DNA from: Lachnospiraceae bacterium
GTDB lineage: Bacteria > Bacillota > Clostridia > Lachnospirales > Lachnospiraceae
Direction: 5' to 3'
Assembly (NCBI GenBank): GCA_015057005.1
Contig: SVFF01000001.1
Span: 310,001 to 374,000 of the forward strand
Length of the DNA stretch: 64,000 nt
The notes under the pieces are model-generated. The model was not told the origin of the DNA, did not search any database, and saw only the letters and a list, made by a program, of their open reading frames with translations. Within the stretch, counting starts at the first letter, position 1. The number at the start of each line of letters is the position of its first letter. Of this stretch, positions 36,415 through 44,448 are shown in pieces. Position numbers and translations under genes: made by a program.

Positions 36415-37203
36415 ATGACTGAAGTATTCCAAAAATATATGGGATCAGGTTTGATGCTGATTTGGTTCGCATTGGCATTGATATATTTGTTCTTTCAAGA
36501 AAAGAGAAAACCCTTGCGTATTCTCTTTCTGTATACTCCCATTATTATTTTTCTGCTGTTTTTCAATCCACTGTTTTATCGTTTATTCCAAGCGACCGTA
36601 GGAACTGAAATTTATTTCCGCATATGTTGGCTGATGCCCATCACCATTGTAATCGCCTATACTATTGTCCACATTTGCGACAGCATCTTAAACGCAAAAA
36701 AGCAGAGCATCAGCTCCGCTTCCCCTGTTTTTACGTCTGTCAAAAAAATATTTTTCACCGTTACTGCAGTTCTGATACTGTTTATTTCCGGCACTCCCGT
36801 ATACACTAATCCTTTGTACACACCGGCCGAAAACGCCTACCACGTACCTCAGTTTGTAGTGGACATCTGCGATGCCATCGAAATAGAAGGTCGTGAAGTC
36901 ATGGCTGCTTTTCCGGACGAATTTCTGCTTTACGTAAGACAATACTCCCCTACGGTCTGCATGCCATATGGTAGAGAAGCTTATACCGGATCCTATAACA
37001 GACTGAATCATTTGGTTATGAGTGATGAAATAAATGTGGATCTTCTCTCTTCTTTATCCAAGGCCGCTCTCTGCCACTATGTGATTTTAGCAGAAGGCAA
37101 AACCTTCTTAGGCGATATGAACGATTACGGTTATGAACTGTTCGACACCTTGCATGGATACGAAATTTACAAAGATACTACCATGAATTTCGATACGCAC
37201 TAG
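36415..37203 (+). CDS. membrane protein, possible C-terminal half of the preceding gene
   Basis: 262 residues with four hydrophobic segments (about 12-30, 38-56, 65-85, 110-130) and a C-terminal soluble part of about 130 residues (FPDEFLLYVRQYSP), the usual layout of the second half of GT-C-like proteins. ACGGAGGAATGAT precedes the ATG, an excellent ribosome binding site, so it can be translated on its own. The gap of 49 nt to the previous gene and the frame change suggest either two subunits or one gene broken by mutation. Its 3' end overlaps the convergent gene by 26 bp. Confidence 0.5.
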   Translation: MTEVFQKYMGSGLMLIWFALALIYLFFQEKRKPLRILFLYTPIIIFLLFFNPLFYRLFQATVGTEIYFRICWLMPITIVIAYTIVHICDSILNAKKQSISSASPVFTSVKKIFFTVTAVLILFISGTPVYTNPLYTPAENAYHVPQFVVDICDAIEIEGREVMAAFPDEFLLYVRQYSPTVCMPYGREAYTGSYNRLNHLVMSDEINVDLLSSLSKAALCHYVILAEGKTFLGDMNDYGYELFDTLHGYEIYKDTTMNFDTH

Positions 37204-38473
37204 TATCCTCTTTTTCAAACGCAATCGTTTCCAGTACCATAGCCAGAATCCACAGTTCTCCCACAAACAGGGCTTTTTTCGGATCCCAAAGATTCGGTTC
37301 CATTAAAGTGTACCAGATGACCATCAGAATTCCTGACAACAAACTTGCAGGCAGCACCCACTGTCTGCTTTTTTTGTCTCTCAAGTCCACGCTCTGTCTT
37401 GTAACAATTTTGCCCACAAAAACAATTACCAACACCAGGAACATTAGAATCGCTCCCGTCACGAACCAGATTCCGCTGTAATCCACATAATATCTAGTCA
37501 GCAGAGGATGTCCTGCACGCATAATCTCATAATTGCGTGTACAGTAAGAGGCGCCTCCCTGCCCCGCCAGACGCATTTGCACAAGTGTCTGCGGCATCAT
37601 ATAGCCTCCAGCATCTTTCAAAATTTCCGACAAAATCTGCTCTCTGTTAGCTTTAAACACAAAAGTTCCGAATTTTCCAAACCATTCCCTTGCATTCTCC
37701 TCACCCAACACATCCTTTACCTTTGGCAGCAATATTTTTGTCATATTCTCCGGAAGGGTTCTGATTGCATTATATTCCTCGTCGGTAATAGAAGCCCTTA
37801 CTTCCTCAGGCCAATCCGGATAGAATTGGTAGAAGCTGCTCCACACAGTCCTGCAAAACCACGCCTCCTCCAGGCTATCGTGCTCCGTGGATGAAAGATT
37901 GTGAAATCCCAACACCATTACCACAACCACCCCAATCATCAGCAGTTCCGTTCCGATTTTCTTAAAACCATCTTGCCATTTTGCAGACACAAAAAAGAAG
38001 GCTATCACCGGCACCGCTCCAAAATACAAATATTCCGGAAGAAACAGAGCGGATAAAAGCCAGAAAAGATATATGGTCTTTTTGTGTTTCAATCCCGCTG
38101 CCAATAAAAGCAGGAAACAGGAAAAGGCCAATGAATCCGGCAGTATGGTCATATGGCACTGCATGGCAAAGGGGTACGTTAGCAGCGCAAGGCTCCCCCA
38201 TATCTTCCAAAAAAGCCTTCTTACTCCCAAGCCTTCAATCAGCCAATATCCGGCACCAAAAGCCACACAAACCTGCAGCAAATACATTACAGGTTCATAG
38301 GGAAGTCCTTTCAGATAACTGTCCAGCCAATCACCATAGACACTTCCGACAAAATCCTGCCTGTCGTCAAAAGCCCAAAACATCCAAAGTAAGCCCAGCA
38401 AAATCTGGACGCTCACTCCGATAAACAATATTCTACTCACAATGGCTCGAATATGTCCCATTGTTCTCTGCAT
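37178..38473 (-). CDS. polytopic membrane protein, GT-C-like
   Basis: 431 residues with about nine membrane segments. A first large loop carries FDDRQDFVGSVYGDWLD, an Asp-rich loop after helix 1 as in GT-C glycosyltransferases. The family is not recognised. Start: ATG 38473 follows GGGGGG by 8 nt (ATG 38479 also possible); longer frames lie in the promoter region. It is last in the minus-strand run after the WecE gene and may use or flip the amino sugar made by it. Its stop is inside the convergent gene. Confidence 0.6.
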   Translation of the reverse strand: MQRTMGHIRAIVSRILFIGVSVQILLGLLWMFWAFDDRQDFVGSVYGDWLDSYLKGLPYEPVMYLLQVCVAFGAGYWLIEGLGVRRLFWKIWGSLALLTYPFAMQCHMTILPDSLAFSCFLLLLAAGLKHKKTIYLFWLLSALFLPEYLYFGAVPVIAFFFVSAKWQDGFKKIGTELLMIGVVVVMVLGFHNLSSTEHDSLEEAWFCRTVWSSFYQFYPDWPEEVRASITDEEYNAIRTLPENMTKILLPKVKDVLGEENAREWFGKFGTFVFKANREQILSEILKDAGGYMMPQTLVQMRLAGQGGASYCTRNYEIMRAGHPLLTRYYVDYSGIWFVTGAILMFLVLVIVFVGKIVTRQSVDLRDKKSRQWVLPASLLSGILMVIWYTLMEPNLWDPKKALFVGELWILAMVLETIAFEKEDTSAYRNSW

Positions 38474-38612
38474 CCGCATTTCCCCCCAGAGCTTTTCCTT
38501 GCAGCAAAGTTTTTCACCTGCGCGTGCATCCATTTTCCCACAAAGTGAATACTGCATGGCCGACGCCCTACCGGGGCACATCTCCATGCAGTTTCGTCTT
38601 TCTTCCAACATT

Positions 38613-38640
38613 ATTGTATCGCCTTGTGTCCCCGTTCAAA
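38613..38640 (-). promoter_or_regulatory. possible promoter of the GT-C-like gene
   Basis: Reverse strand -35 TTTGAA (38635-38640), 16-bp spacer, -10 TACAAT (38613-38618), within the 178-nt gap after the WecE gene. Confidence 0.35.
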
Positions 38641-38651
38641 ACAGACACCGA

Positions 38652-39779
38652 CTACGCATAAAACTTAATCACCATATCGCAAATATAATCTACCTGCTCC
38701 AGCGTGAGGCCATAGAACATAGGCAATCTGGTCAATCGCTCACTTTCACTGGTAGTATACTTGTCCTCACCGTGGAAACGGCCGAATTTGATACCTGCAG
38801 GCGCGGAATGCAGGGGAATGTAGTGGAATACGGAATGAATGCCTTTTTCCTTCAGGAATGCAATCAGTTCTGTTCTCTCCTCAACATCCTTGGCCTTGAT
38901 ATAAAACATATGTGCATTGTGCACACATCCTTCAGGCACAGTAGGAAGGGTGATCTTTCCTTCGTCAGCCAAAGGGGTCAGTCTCTCATAATATCTGTTC
39001 CAGCAGGCAAGTCTTGCATCATTGATCTCGTCTGCAATCTCCAACTGGGCATACAGATATGCCGCATTCATATCACTGGGCAGATAGGAAGAACCGTAAT
39101 TGATCCAGGTATACTTGTCAATCTGGCCACGGTAGAATTTACTGCGGTTAGTACCCTTCTCACGGATGATCTCCGCATCCTCCACATCCTTCTGGTCACG
39201 GATCAGCAGTGCTCCGCCTTCACCCATGCTGTAGTTCTTTGTCTCATGGAAACTGAAACAGCCGAAATCGCCGATGGTGCCAAGAGCCTGTCCTTTATAG
39301 CTGGACATGATACCCTGGGCAGCATCTTCGATCACTACCAGATTGTAACGTTTCGCAATATCCATGATCGTGTCCATCTCACAGGATACACCGGCATAAT
39401 GCACAGGCACAATCGCTCTGGTCTTTTCCGTGATGGCAGCCTCAATCAGTTTCTCATCAATATTCATAGTATCAGGACGGATATCCACAAACACAGGAAC
39501 CGCTCCTCTCAGCACAAAGGCGTCTGCAGTAGACACAAAAGTAAAGGAGGGCATGATCACCTCATCTCCCGGCTGAATCTGTGCCAAAAGCGCTGCCAGC
39601 TCAGTAGCGTGGGTACAGGATGTAGTCAACAGACACTTGGTGGTCCCTGTTCTTTCCTCGATCCACTCATTACACTTTTTGGTATATGCGCCGTCACCGC
39701 ATATTTTCTGGTTTTTTACACATTCCTGAATGTATCCTGCAGCTTTATCCACATAAGGCGGAACATTAAATGTAATCAT
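38652..39779 (-). CDS. wecE: dTDP-4-amino-4,6-dideoxygalactose transaminase
   Basis: 375 residues of the DegT/DnrJ/EryC1/StrS PLP-dependent family. CGDGAYTKKCNEWIEE at the N-terminus, TSCTHATELAALL, VVIEDAAQGI and SFHETKNYSMGEGGA, where Lys in HETKN forms the PLP Schiff base, are the RffA/WecE subgroup motifs. It would aminate dTDP-4-keto-6-deoxyglucose from RmlB to dTDP-Fuc4N. It follows the GtrB-like gene by 53 nt; a donor for a lipid-linked amino sugar is the likely outcome. Substrate specificity is inferred from subgroup similarity. Confidence 0.85.
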   Translation of the reverse strand: MITFNVPPYVDKAAGYIQECVKNQKICGDGAYTKKCNEWIEERTGTTKCLLTTSCTHATELAALLAQIQPGDEVIMPSFTFVSTADAFVLRGAVPVFVDIRPDTMNIDEKLIEAAITEKTRAIVPVHYAGVSCEMDTIMDIAKRYNLVVIEDAAQGIMSSYKGQALGTIGDFGCFSFHETKNYSMGEGGALLIRDQKDVEDAEIIREKGTNRSKFYRGQIDKYTWINYGSSYLPSDMNAAYLYAQLEIADEINDARLACWNRYYERLTPLADEGKITLPTVPEGCVHNAHMFYIKAKDVEERTELIAFLKEKGIHSVFHYIPLHSAPAGIKFGRFHGEDKYTTSESERLTRLPMFYGLTLEQVDYICDMVIKFYA

Positions 39780-39832
39780 AATATACCTCTCATTTCTATA
39801 TCACACACATAGTTTCTGCACTGAACCGTGCT

Positions 39833-40786
39833 CTATTTTTTCCAGGCGCCCAATACCGACTCCTGCACATTGTCTGTAATTTTACTGATAATATATTTCG
39901 GTCGTCCCTTTACTTCCTCATAAATTCTGGAAATATAGTGGCCGATAACTCCCATACTGAGCATGATAAAACCGCCGATGATCAAAATAAGCAGTATTAC
40001 CGTAGTAAATCCTTCGACTGCATTTCCAAACAAATATTTTATCAAGGTCTGTACCGCCAGAATCACACTGAATAAAATGGATACAACACCCATCACCGTC
40101 ACCATCTGCAGCGGCAATGTGCTGAAAGAAGTGGCATTAGCGATGGCATATCTCATCAGGCTCCAGAAAGACCATTTGCTCTCGCCGAACTGTCTCTCCT
40201 GCACCTCATACTCCACAGTCTCTGTCTGAAATCCTGCCCAAAAGGTCAGTGCCCTGAAAAAAGTATTTCTTTCCGGCAATTCCAGAAGCACCCGCACTAC
40301 CTTGCGGTCCAAAAGCTTGAAATCAGATGAAGCATTCATGTCCATCTTGATCAGCTTGCTCATGATTTTGTAGAAAAGACCTGCCGAAAGCTTATAGCCA
40401 AGGCTTTCCTCACCGCGGCTCTTCTTGATACCTTCCACAATTTCTGCGCCCTGCTGCCACTTCTCCCACATTTCAGGAATCACCTGGGGCGGATGCTGCA
40501 GATCACAGTCCATCACGATCACTGCATCTCCCTCTGTCAATTCCAGCCCGGCAAAAATACCTGCTTCCTTGCCAAAGTTGCGGGAAAACTCCGCGCCCTT
40601 GATCCTGGAATCTGCCGCAGCAGCCTTCTGAATCTCCTTAAAGGTATCATCCCTGGAACCGTCGCTGATAAATACCAGCTCATACTCAATTCCGGCTGAC
40701 TCCAGACAGTTCTTTAAAACTGCTGCCGTATTGGCAATATTCTGTTCTTCATTGTAAGCAGGCAGTACAATTGATAAGAGTGCCAT
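39833..40786 (-). CDS. GtrB-like polyprenyl-phosphate glycosyltransferase
   Basis: 317 residues of GT2, DPM1/GtrB subgroup. LSIVLPAYNEEQNI, FISDGSRDDT, the metal motif VMDCDLQHPP, FKLLDRKVV and the QERQFGESKWS acceptor-loop are seen, followed by two C-terminal membrane helices (about 228-255 and 262-288). Such enzymes make undecaprenyl-phosphate-linked monosaccharides used as donors by GT-C transferases outside. It sits 12 nt after the GtrII-like gene, matching the GtrB plus Gtr(type) pairing of O-antigen modification loci. Confidence 0.88.
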   Translation of the reverse strand: MALLSIVLPAYNEEQNIANTAAVLKNCLESAGIEYELVFISDGSRDDTFKEIQKAAAADSRIKGAEFSRNFGKEAGIFAGLELTEGDAVIVMDCDLQHPPQVIPEMWEKWQQGAEIVEGIKKSRGEESLGYKLSAGLFYKIMSKLIKMDMNASSDFKLLDRKVVRVLLELPERNTFFRALTFWAGFQTETVEYEVQERQFGESKWSFWSLMRYAIANATSFSTLPLQMVTVMGVVSILFSVILAVQTLIKYLFGNAVEGFTTVILLILIIGGFIMLSMGVIGHYISRIYEEVKGRPKYIISKITDNVQESVLGAWKK

Positions 40787-40798
40787 GCATCTTCCTCC

Positions 40799-42388
40799 CT
40801 AGCGCGTTTTATTTTCAGTCTTCACGTAAATCACGCCATCTACCAGCTTGACCGAATTTTCTCCGGGGAAGCTGTCCATCTCCTCATACTCTTCAGAGTA
40901 ATATATCTCTCCCACTGTGTCAACATCCAGAAAATTCAAAGTTGCCCCCAGATAATTTTTCAGGAAAGCCTCATAATTCGCAGAGGTATAAAGCAACGAA
41001 TCTCCACTAATGCCGATCATTCCGGCGGTCACCGGCCCCGTAATGTCTGTCTCAGGGAATTGTTCCTCTCCCACTACACCCACAATGGCAATGGGAATGC
41101 CCTGATAATACCCCGGCGTCTGCTCAATCCGATCCAGCAGGCGCACACAGTAAGCATATGTCTTCTCATAACGCTTTTCCAGATTGGAATAAGCAATATG
41201 ATCTGTTACCACATAATTAAAAAGCATCACTGCTACAGCACACACAAGCAGCCACTCCGTCATCCCTCTGAACCTGGCCCGTAGACTGCAGGTGGGACAA
41301 TCTGCATATCTGCCCGCAAACGCCGCCGGTAATATCAAAAAGAGGACCCATTGATAACGCATCAGCAAGTGATATGTCACCTCCGGCGATACGACCAGTA
41401 TCACATTGGCTGCAACCGGAACAGCTGCTGCCAACAACACTATTATAACGAAAAATCCCGGATTCTTCCACCATTTTCTCTGCAGAATCATACGCAGCAG
41501 CACTGCTGAGCATGCCAATACCAACAAAATCAGCACAACAGCAGAAAAAATATTATTAAAAAAGACATTTCCTTTGAATGTAAACGCAACAAAATCCCGA
41601 TATATATTTACCAGCATGCCTGTCAGCCGGCTGATCATTCCCATCGTTTCTGCGTCTGTTCCGGCACTATTCATTCCGCCAATCCCCTGATAACCGGACA
41701 GTTCTTTTCCCTGCAGTTTCAAAAGTATCTGCAATATCACATAATAAAGGCCGGCTCCCAGCACTCCCATACCAAGATATCTCAATACTGTACTGAGCTT
41801 CTCCTTTATATTTTCTCCCTCAATCAGAATAATAAGGATCATATACAGGCACAATATTACTGCAAACGGCAGATAGGCTTGATAGATTCCCATACTGAAC
41901 GCCAGGCAGATTGCACCCGCCAGAAAACCCTTTTTGTACTTTTTCGTCAAAAGTACTGACATGACCGCCAACAAAAGGGCCATCATGTAACCGTCCATGG
42001 TAAACACATAGGCAAATGTGGAGGCAATTGCAGGAAATACCGCCAGAAGACCGCTGAGCAAGACGATCATTACTCTGCTTTTTATCTCCAAAAGCTCTGT
42101 TAAGGCCGCAGCCGCAGCCCCCAGATAAACGAAAGCCAACAGACCGATCAGCCAGGGCAACGTAAAATAAGAGGAAACACCACAGGCCACCGTCAAAAAC
42201 CACCTGCCGGATGTGATCATATTTTGGTCAAAGTACATACTGCCCAAGCCGTCATGATTAGGAATATCAGACAGCATAATGGGCATATGGACCAGCAGGC
42301 CAATCACAAAGGCAGCTGCAAAAGCCAGCTTCCATTCACTCTTTATTTTTTGCTTACATTTATCAAATAATTCCTGAGGAGTTATCAT
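40799..42388 (-). CDS. GtrII-like glucosyltransferase-domain membrane protein
   Basis: 529 residues, 11 or so membrane helices. The N-terminal loop has IPNHDGLGSMYFDQNMITSGRWFL, matching the D-x-D...GRW pattern of the Glucos_trans_II (GtrII) family, a GT-C fold that moves a sugar from a polyprenyl-phosphate donor to a surface glycan. A C-terminal extracytoplasmic domain of about 120 residues follows. ATG 42388 has GGAAGGA upstream and is favoured over 42406. With the GtrB-like gene downstream it forms a donor-synthesis and transfer module. Confidence 0.8.
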   Translation of the reverse strand: MITPQELFDKCKQKIKSEWKLAFAAAFVIGLLVHMPIMLSDIPNHDGLGSMYFDQNMITSGRWFLTVACGVSSYFTLPWLIGLLAFVYLGAAAAALTELLEIKSRVMIVLLSGLLAVFPAIASTFAYVFTMDGYMMALLLAVMSVLLTKKYKKGFLAGAICLAFSMGIYQAYLPFAVILCLYMILIILIEGENIKEKLSTVLRYLGMGVLGAGLYYVILQILLKLQGKELSGYQGIGGMNSAGTDAETMGMISRLTGMLVNIYRDFVAFTFKGNVFFNNIFSAVVLILLVLACSAVLLRMILQRKWWKNPGFFVIIVLLAAAVPVAANVILVVSPEVTYHLLMRYQWVLFLILPAAFAGRYADCPTCSLRARFRGMTEWLLVCAVAVMLFNYVVTDHIAYSNLEKRYEKTYAYCVRLLDRIEQTPGYYQGIPIAIVGVVGEEQFPETDITGPVTAGMIGISGDSLLYTSANYEAFLKNYLGATLNFLDVDTVGEIYYSEEYEEMDSFPGENSVKLVDGVIYVKTENKTR

Positions 42389-42478
42389 ATAAATTCCTTC
42401 CCTCAATATTTTCTGTTTTCAACATTCCGCAAAAAGCGTTCCCTAATACATTTCTGTGCAAGCTTCCCGAAAACTCCG

Positions 42479-43345
42479 TTACGGTGCAGGATGTTCGGTC
42501 AAATATGCTACAATTGTCTGCGCAATCAGTTCTCTGCCCGCCTCATTGGGATGGAGGCCATCAACAGAGTATCTCTGCCAATCATCCCAGGTCTCATGGG
42601 GAAACAAATCATGATACAGATCGATCAGTTCCACATTCATTTCTTCCGCAATCACATACTGGGCATCTACGTAATCCGCCAGCACCTTGCCTCCTCTTAC
42701 ATATTCTTCACAAGTAAGTCCCTGTTCCGTATACCAGGTGAAAGGAGGTGTCAGCAATATGATCCGAAGCTTCGGATACGCTTTCTTAAGCATAACAAGG
42801 GTACTTCTGAGTGCACCTGCGTAGGTATGCTCATCTTCTGCTTCCTCGCCGTAAATAACCTCTCCCGAATGATAATCATTGACACAGTGGCTGATAAACA
42901 AAATTTCAACCTTTGAAAAATCAATTTCCTTTAATGCAGCAATGGTCTCCGGAAAATACTCCGTTCCATTCTCTCTTATCTCCGTATTTTCCTGCAGCCT
43001 GAAATCCCCGGATATGATCGCTTTGGAAAGGCCCACCATGGAAAACACATCTTTTACACTGCTGCTTCCTCTATTCTCTTCCAGACGCCCCATACAGGTA
43101 CCGCCAAGGGCTCCATTAAAAATCTCTTTGCCAAAATACTGTTCCAATTTGGCACACACACCCGTTTCGTCCCTATATAAGCCGTATATGCTGTCCCCCA
43201 GAACTACAATGTCTGCGTTTCCTTCTTGTCCGCTTCCGTTCTGTTCCGGACCTTTCCTCCAAACACTTCCCCACAATACCAACAGCAGGATAAAGATTCC
43301 GGCGGCAAGAACACCATATATCAATTGTTTTCTGCTCTTTTTCAT
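42479..43345 (-). CDS. membrane-anchored SGNH/GDSL hydrolase-type protein
   Basis: 288 residues with an N-terminal membrane helix (about 8-26) and an extracytoplasmic SGNH domain. Block I IVVLGDSIYG (about 46-55) has the Ser nucleophile; NGALGGTCMG supplies block II Gly; HCVNDYHSG block III Asn; DGLHPNEAGREL block V Asp and His. All catalytic residues are present. Such proteins in glycan loci add or remove O-acetyl groups. It lies between pseG and the GtrII-like gene, so acyl modification of the nonulosonic acid or of the side-branch is an inference. ATG 43345 follows GGAGAAAGG. Confidence 0.75.
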   Translation of the reverse strand: MKKSRKQLIYGVLAAGIFILLLVLWGSVWRKGPEQNGSGQEGNADIVVLGDSIYGLYRDETGVCAKLEQYFGKEIFNGALGGTCMGRLEENRGSSSVKDVFSMVGLSKAIISGDFRLQENTEIRENGTEYFPETIAALKEIDFSKVEILFISHCVNDYHSGEVIYGEEAEDEHTYAGALRSTLVMLKKAYPKLRIILLTPPFTWYTEQGLTCEEYVRGGKVLADYVDAQYVIAEEMNVELIDLYHDLFPHETWDDWQRYSVDGLHPNEAGRELIAQTIVAYLTEHPAP

Positions 43346-43382
43346 CGAACCCTTTCTCCAAACCGTCATATTTCTTCTAAAG

Positions 43383-44420
43383 CTACTCTGATCTGTACAT
43401 CTGCAGCAGTGCCTCCGCAATGCGGTCAGCCCCCTGTCCATCCACTAATCTGCGCATCTTTTCACTGAATTGCCGTCTCATTTCTTCGCTGCCCGCCAGT
43501 TCTTCCAGGGAAGCCGCAACATTTGCAGCAAAGCTTTCTTTTTCTTTTATATAATTACCGCCATAGGGCACATAACCTTTTTGGTAAAAAGTATCTACGA
43601 TCTGCTCCTGATTGTCTACAAAAGCAAAACACAGTGTTGGCACACCAACCGCACTCAACTCATACATGGTTGACCCGCCTGCAGCAATGGCAATATCACA
43701 TTGCTTCATAAGTCCTGCCATATCCGAAATATTTTGATACAGCCGGACATTCTCATGTACCTGCGCCAATTCTTCCAGGGCATGGTAATTGGCATTTAAA
43801 GCTCCGCTCACCACATGATACTGCAGTTTTCCTACGCCGGGATGTCCCAAAACTTCTTCCAAAATAAGGCCTGCCAAGTTATATTTATCACTGCCTCCGG
43901 TTGTCACAAGGACATTCCTCACATTTTTCCGGACCGTGTAATCCACATCTTTAAATTGCTCCCTGAGCGGTGCATATTCGGTTCCCAACAAGAAAACCTG
44001 CTGTCCATGTGCCGCCTGTTCCCTATAAGGCAGAGAAACTCCATATATATTATAATTGATCACCACATCTACAGAATAGGAAAAAGCCAAAAATTCATCC
44101 AGATATGCGGTCTTAACATAGGGCCTCAACTGCATCAAATACTGCTGCGTCACAAAATAACTGTCAATCAGCAGCCAATCCGGTTTCTCTTTTACAAGCA
44201 GGCCTGTAACCAATTCCAGTTCTTCTTCCATACGGTCATATGCAGTCCCCAGAATTTTGTAATCCACTCCCTGCTGTTCCAGGAAAACACCTGCGCTTTC
44301 ATCCGCCACCAGAAAGCAGACTTCCTCACCGCGAAGTTTTAATGCAGCTGCAATGGACAGACATCGCATCACATGTCCCGAGCCAATCTCTCTATTTGCA
44401 TCTGCACGTATCCATATCAT
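43383..44420 (-). CDS. pseG: UDP-sugar hydrolase of pseudaminic acid synthesis
   Basis: 345 residues with a GT-B-like fold. IRADANREIGSGHVMRCLSIA at the N-terminus (with the His of GSGHVMRC), LIDSYFVT, VTTGGSDKYN and AIAAGGSTMYELSAVGVP are characteristic of PseG, which removes UDP from UDP-2,4-diacetamido-2,4,6-trideoxy-L-altrose. Neighbours pseI and pseF upstream support the pathway. ATG 44420 follows GGAGTTGAGAAG. Confidence 0.9.
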   Translation of the reverse strand: MIWIRADANREIGSGHVMRCLSIAAALKLRGEEVCFLVADESAGVFLEQQGVDYKILGTAYDRMEEELELVTGLLVKEKPDWLLIDSYFVTQQYLMQLRPYVKTAYLDEFLAFSYSVDVVINYNIYGVSLPYREQAAHGQQVFLLGTEYAPLREQFKDVDYTVRKNVRNVLVTTGGSDKYNLAGLILEEVLGHPGVGKLQYHVVSGALNANYHALEELAQVHENVRLYQNISDMAGLMKQCDIAIAAGGSTMYELSAVGVPTLCFAFVDNQEQIVDTFYQKGYVPYGGNYIKEKESFAANVAASLEELAGSEEMRRQFSEKMRRLVDGQGADRIAEALLQMYRSE

Positions 44421-44448
44421 CTTCTCAACTCCGCATCAATCCTACATC

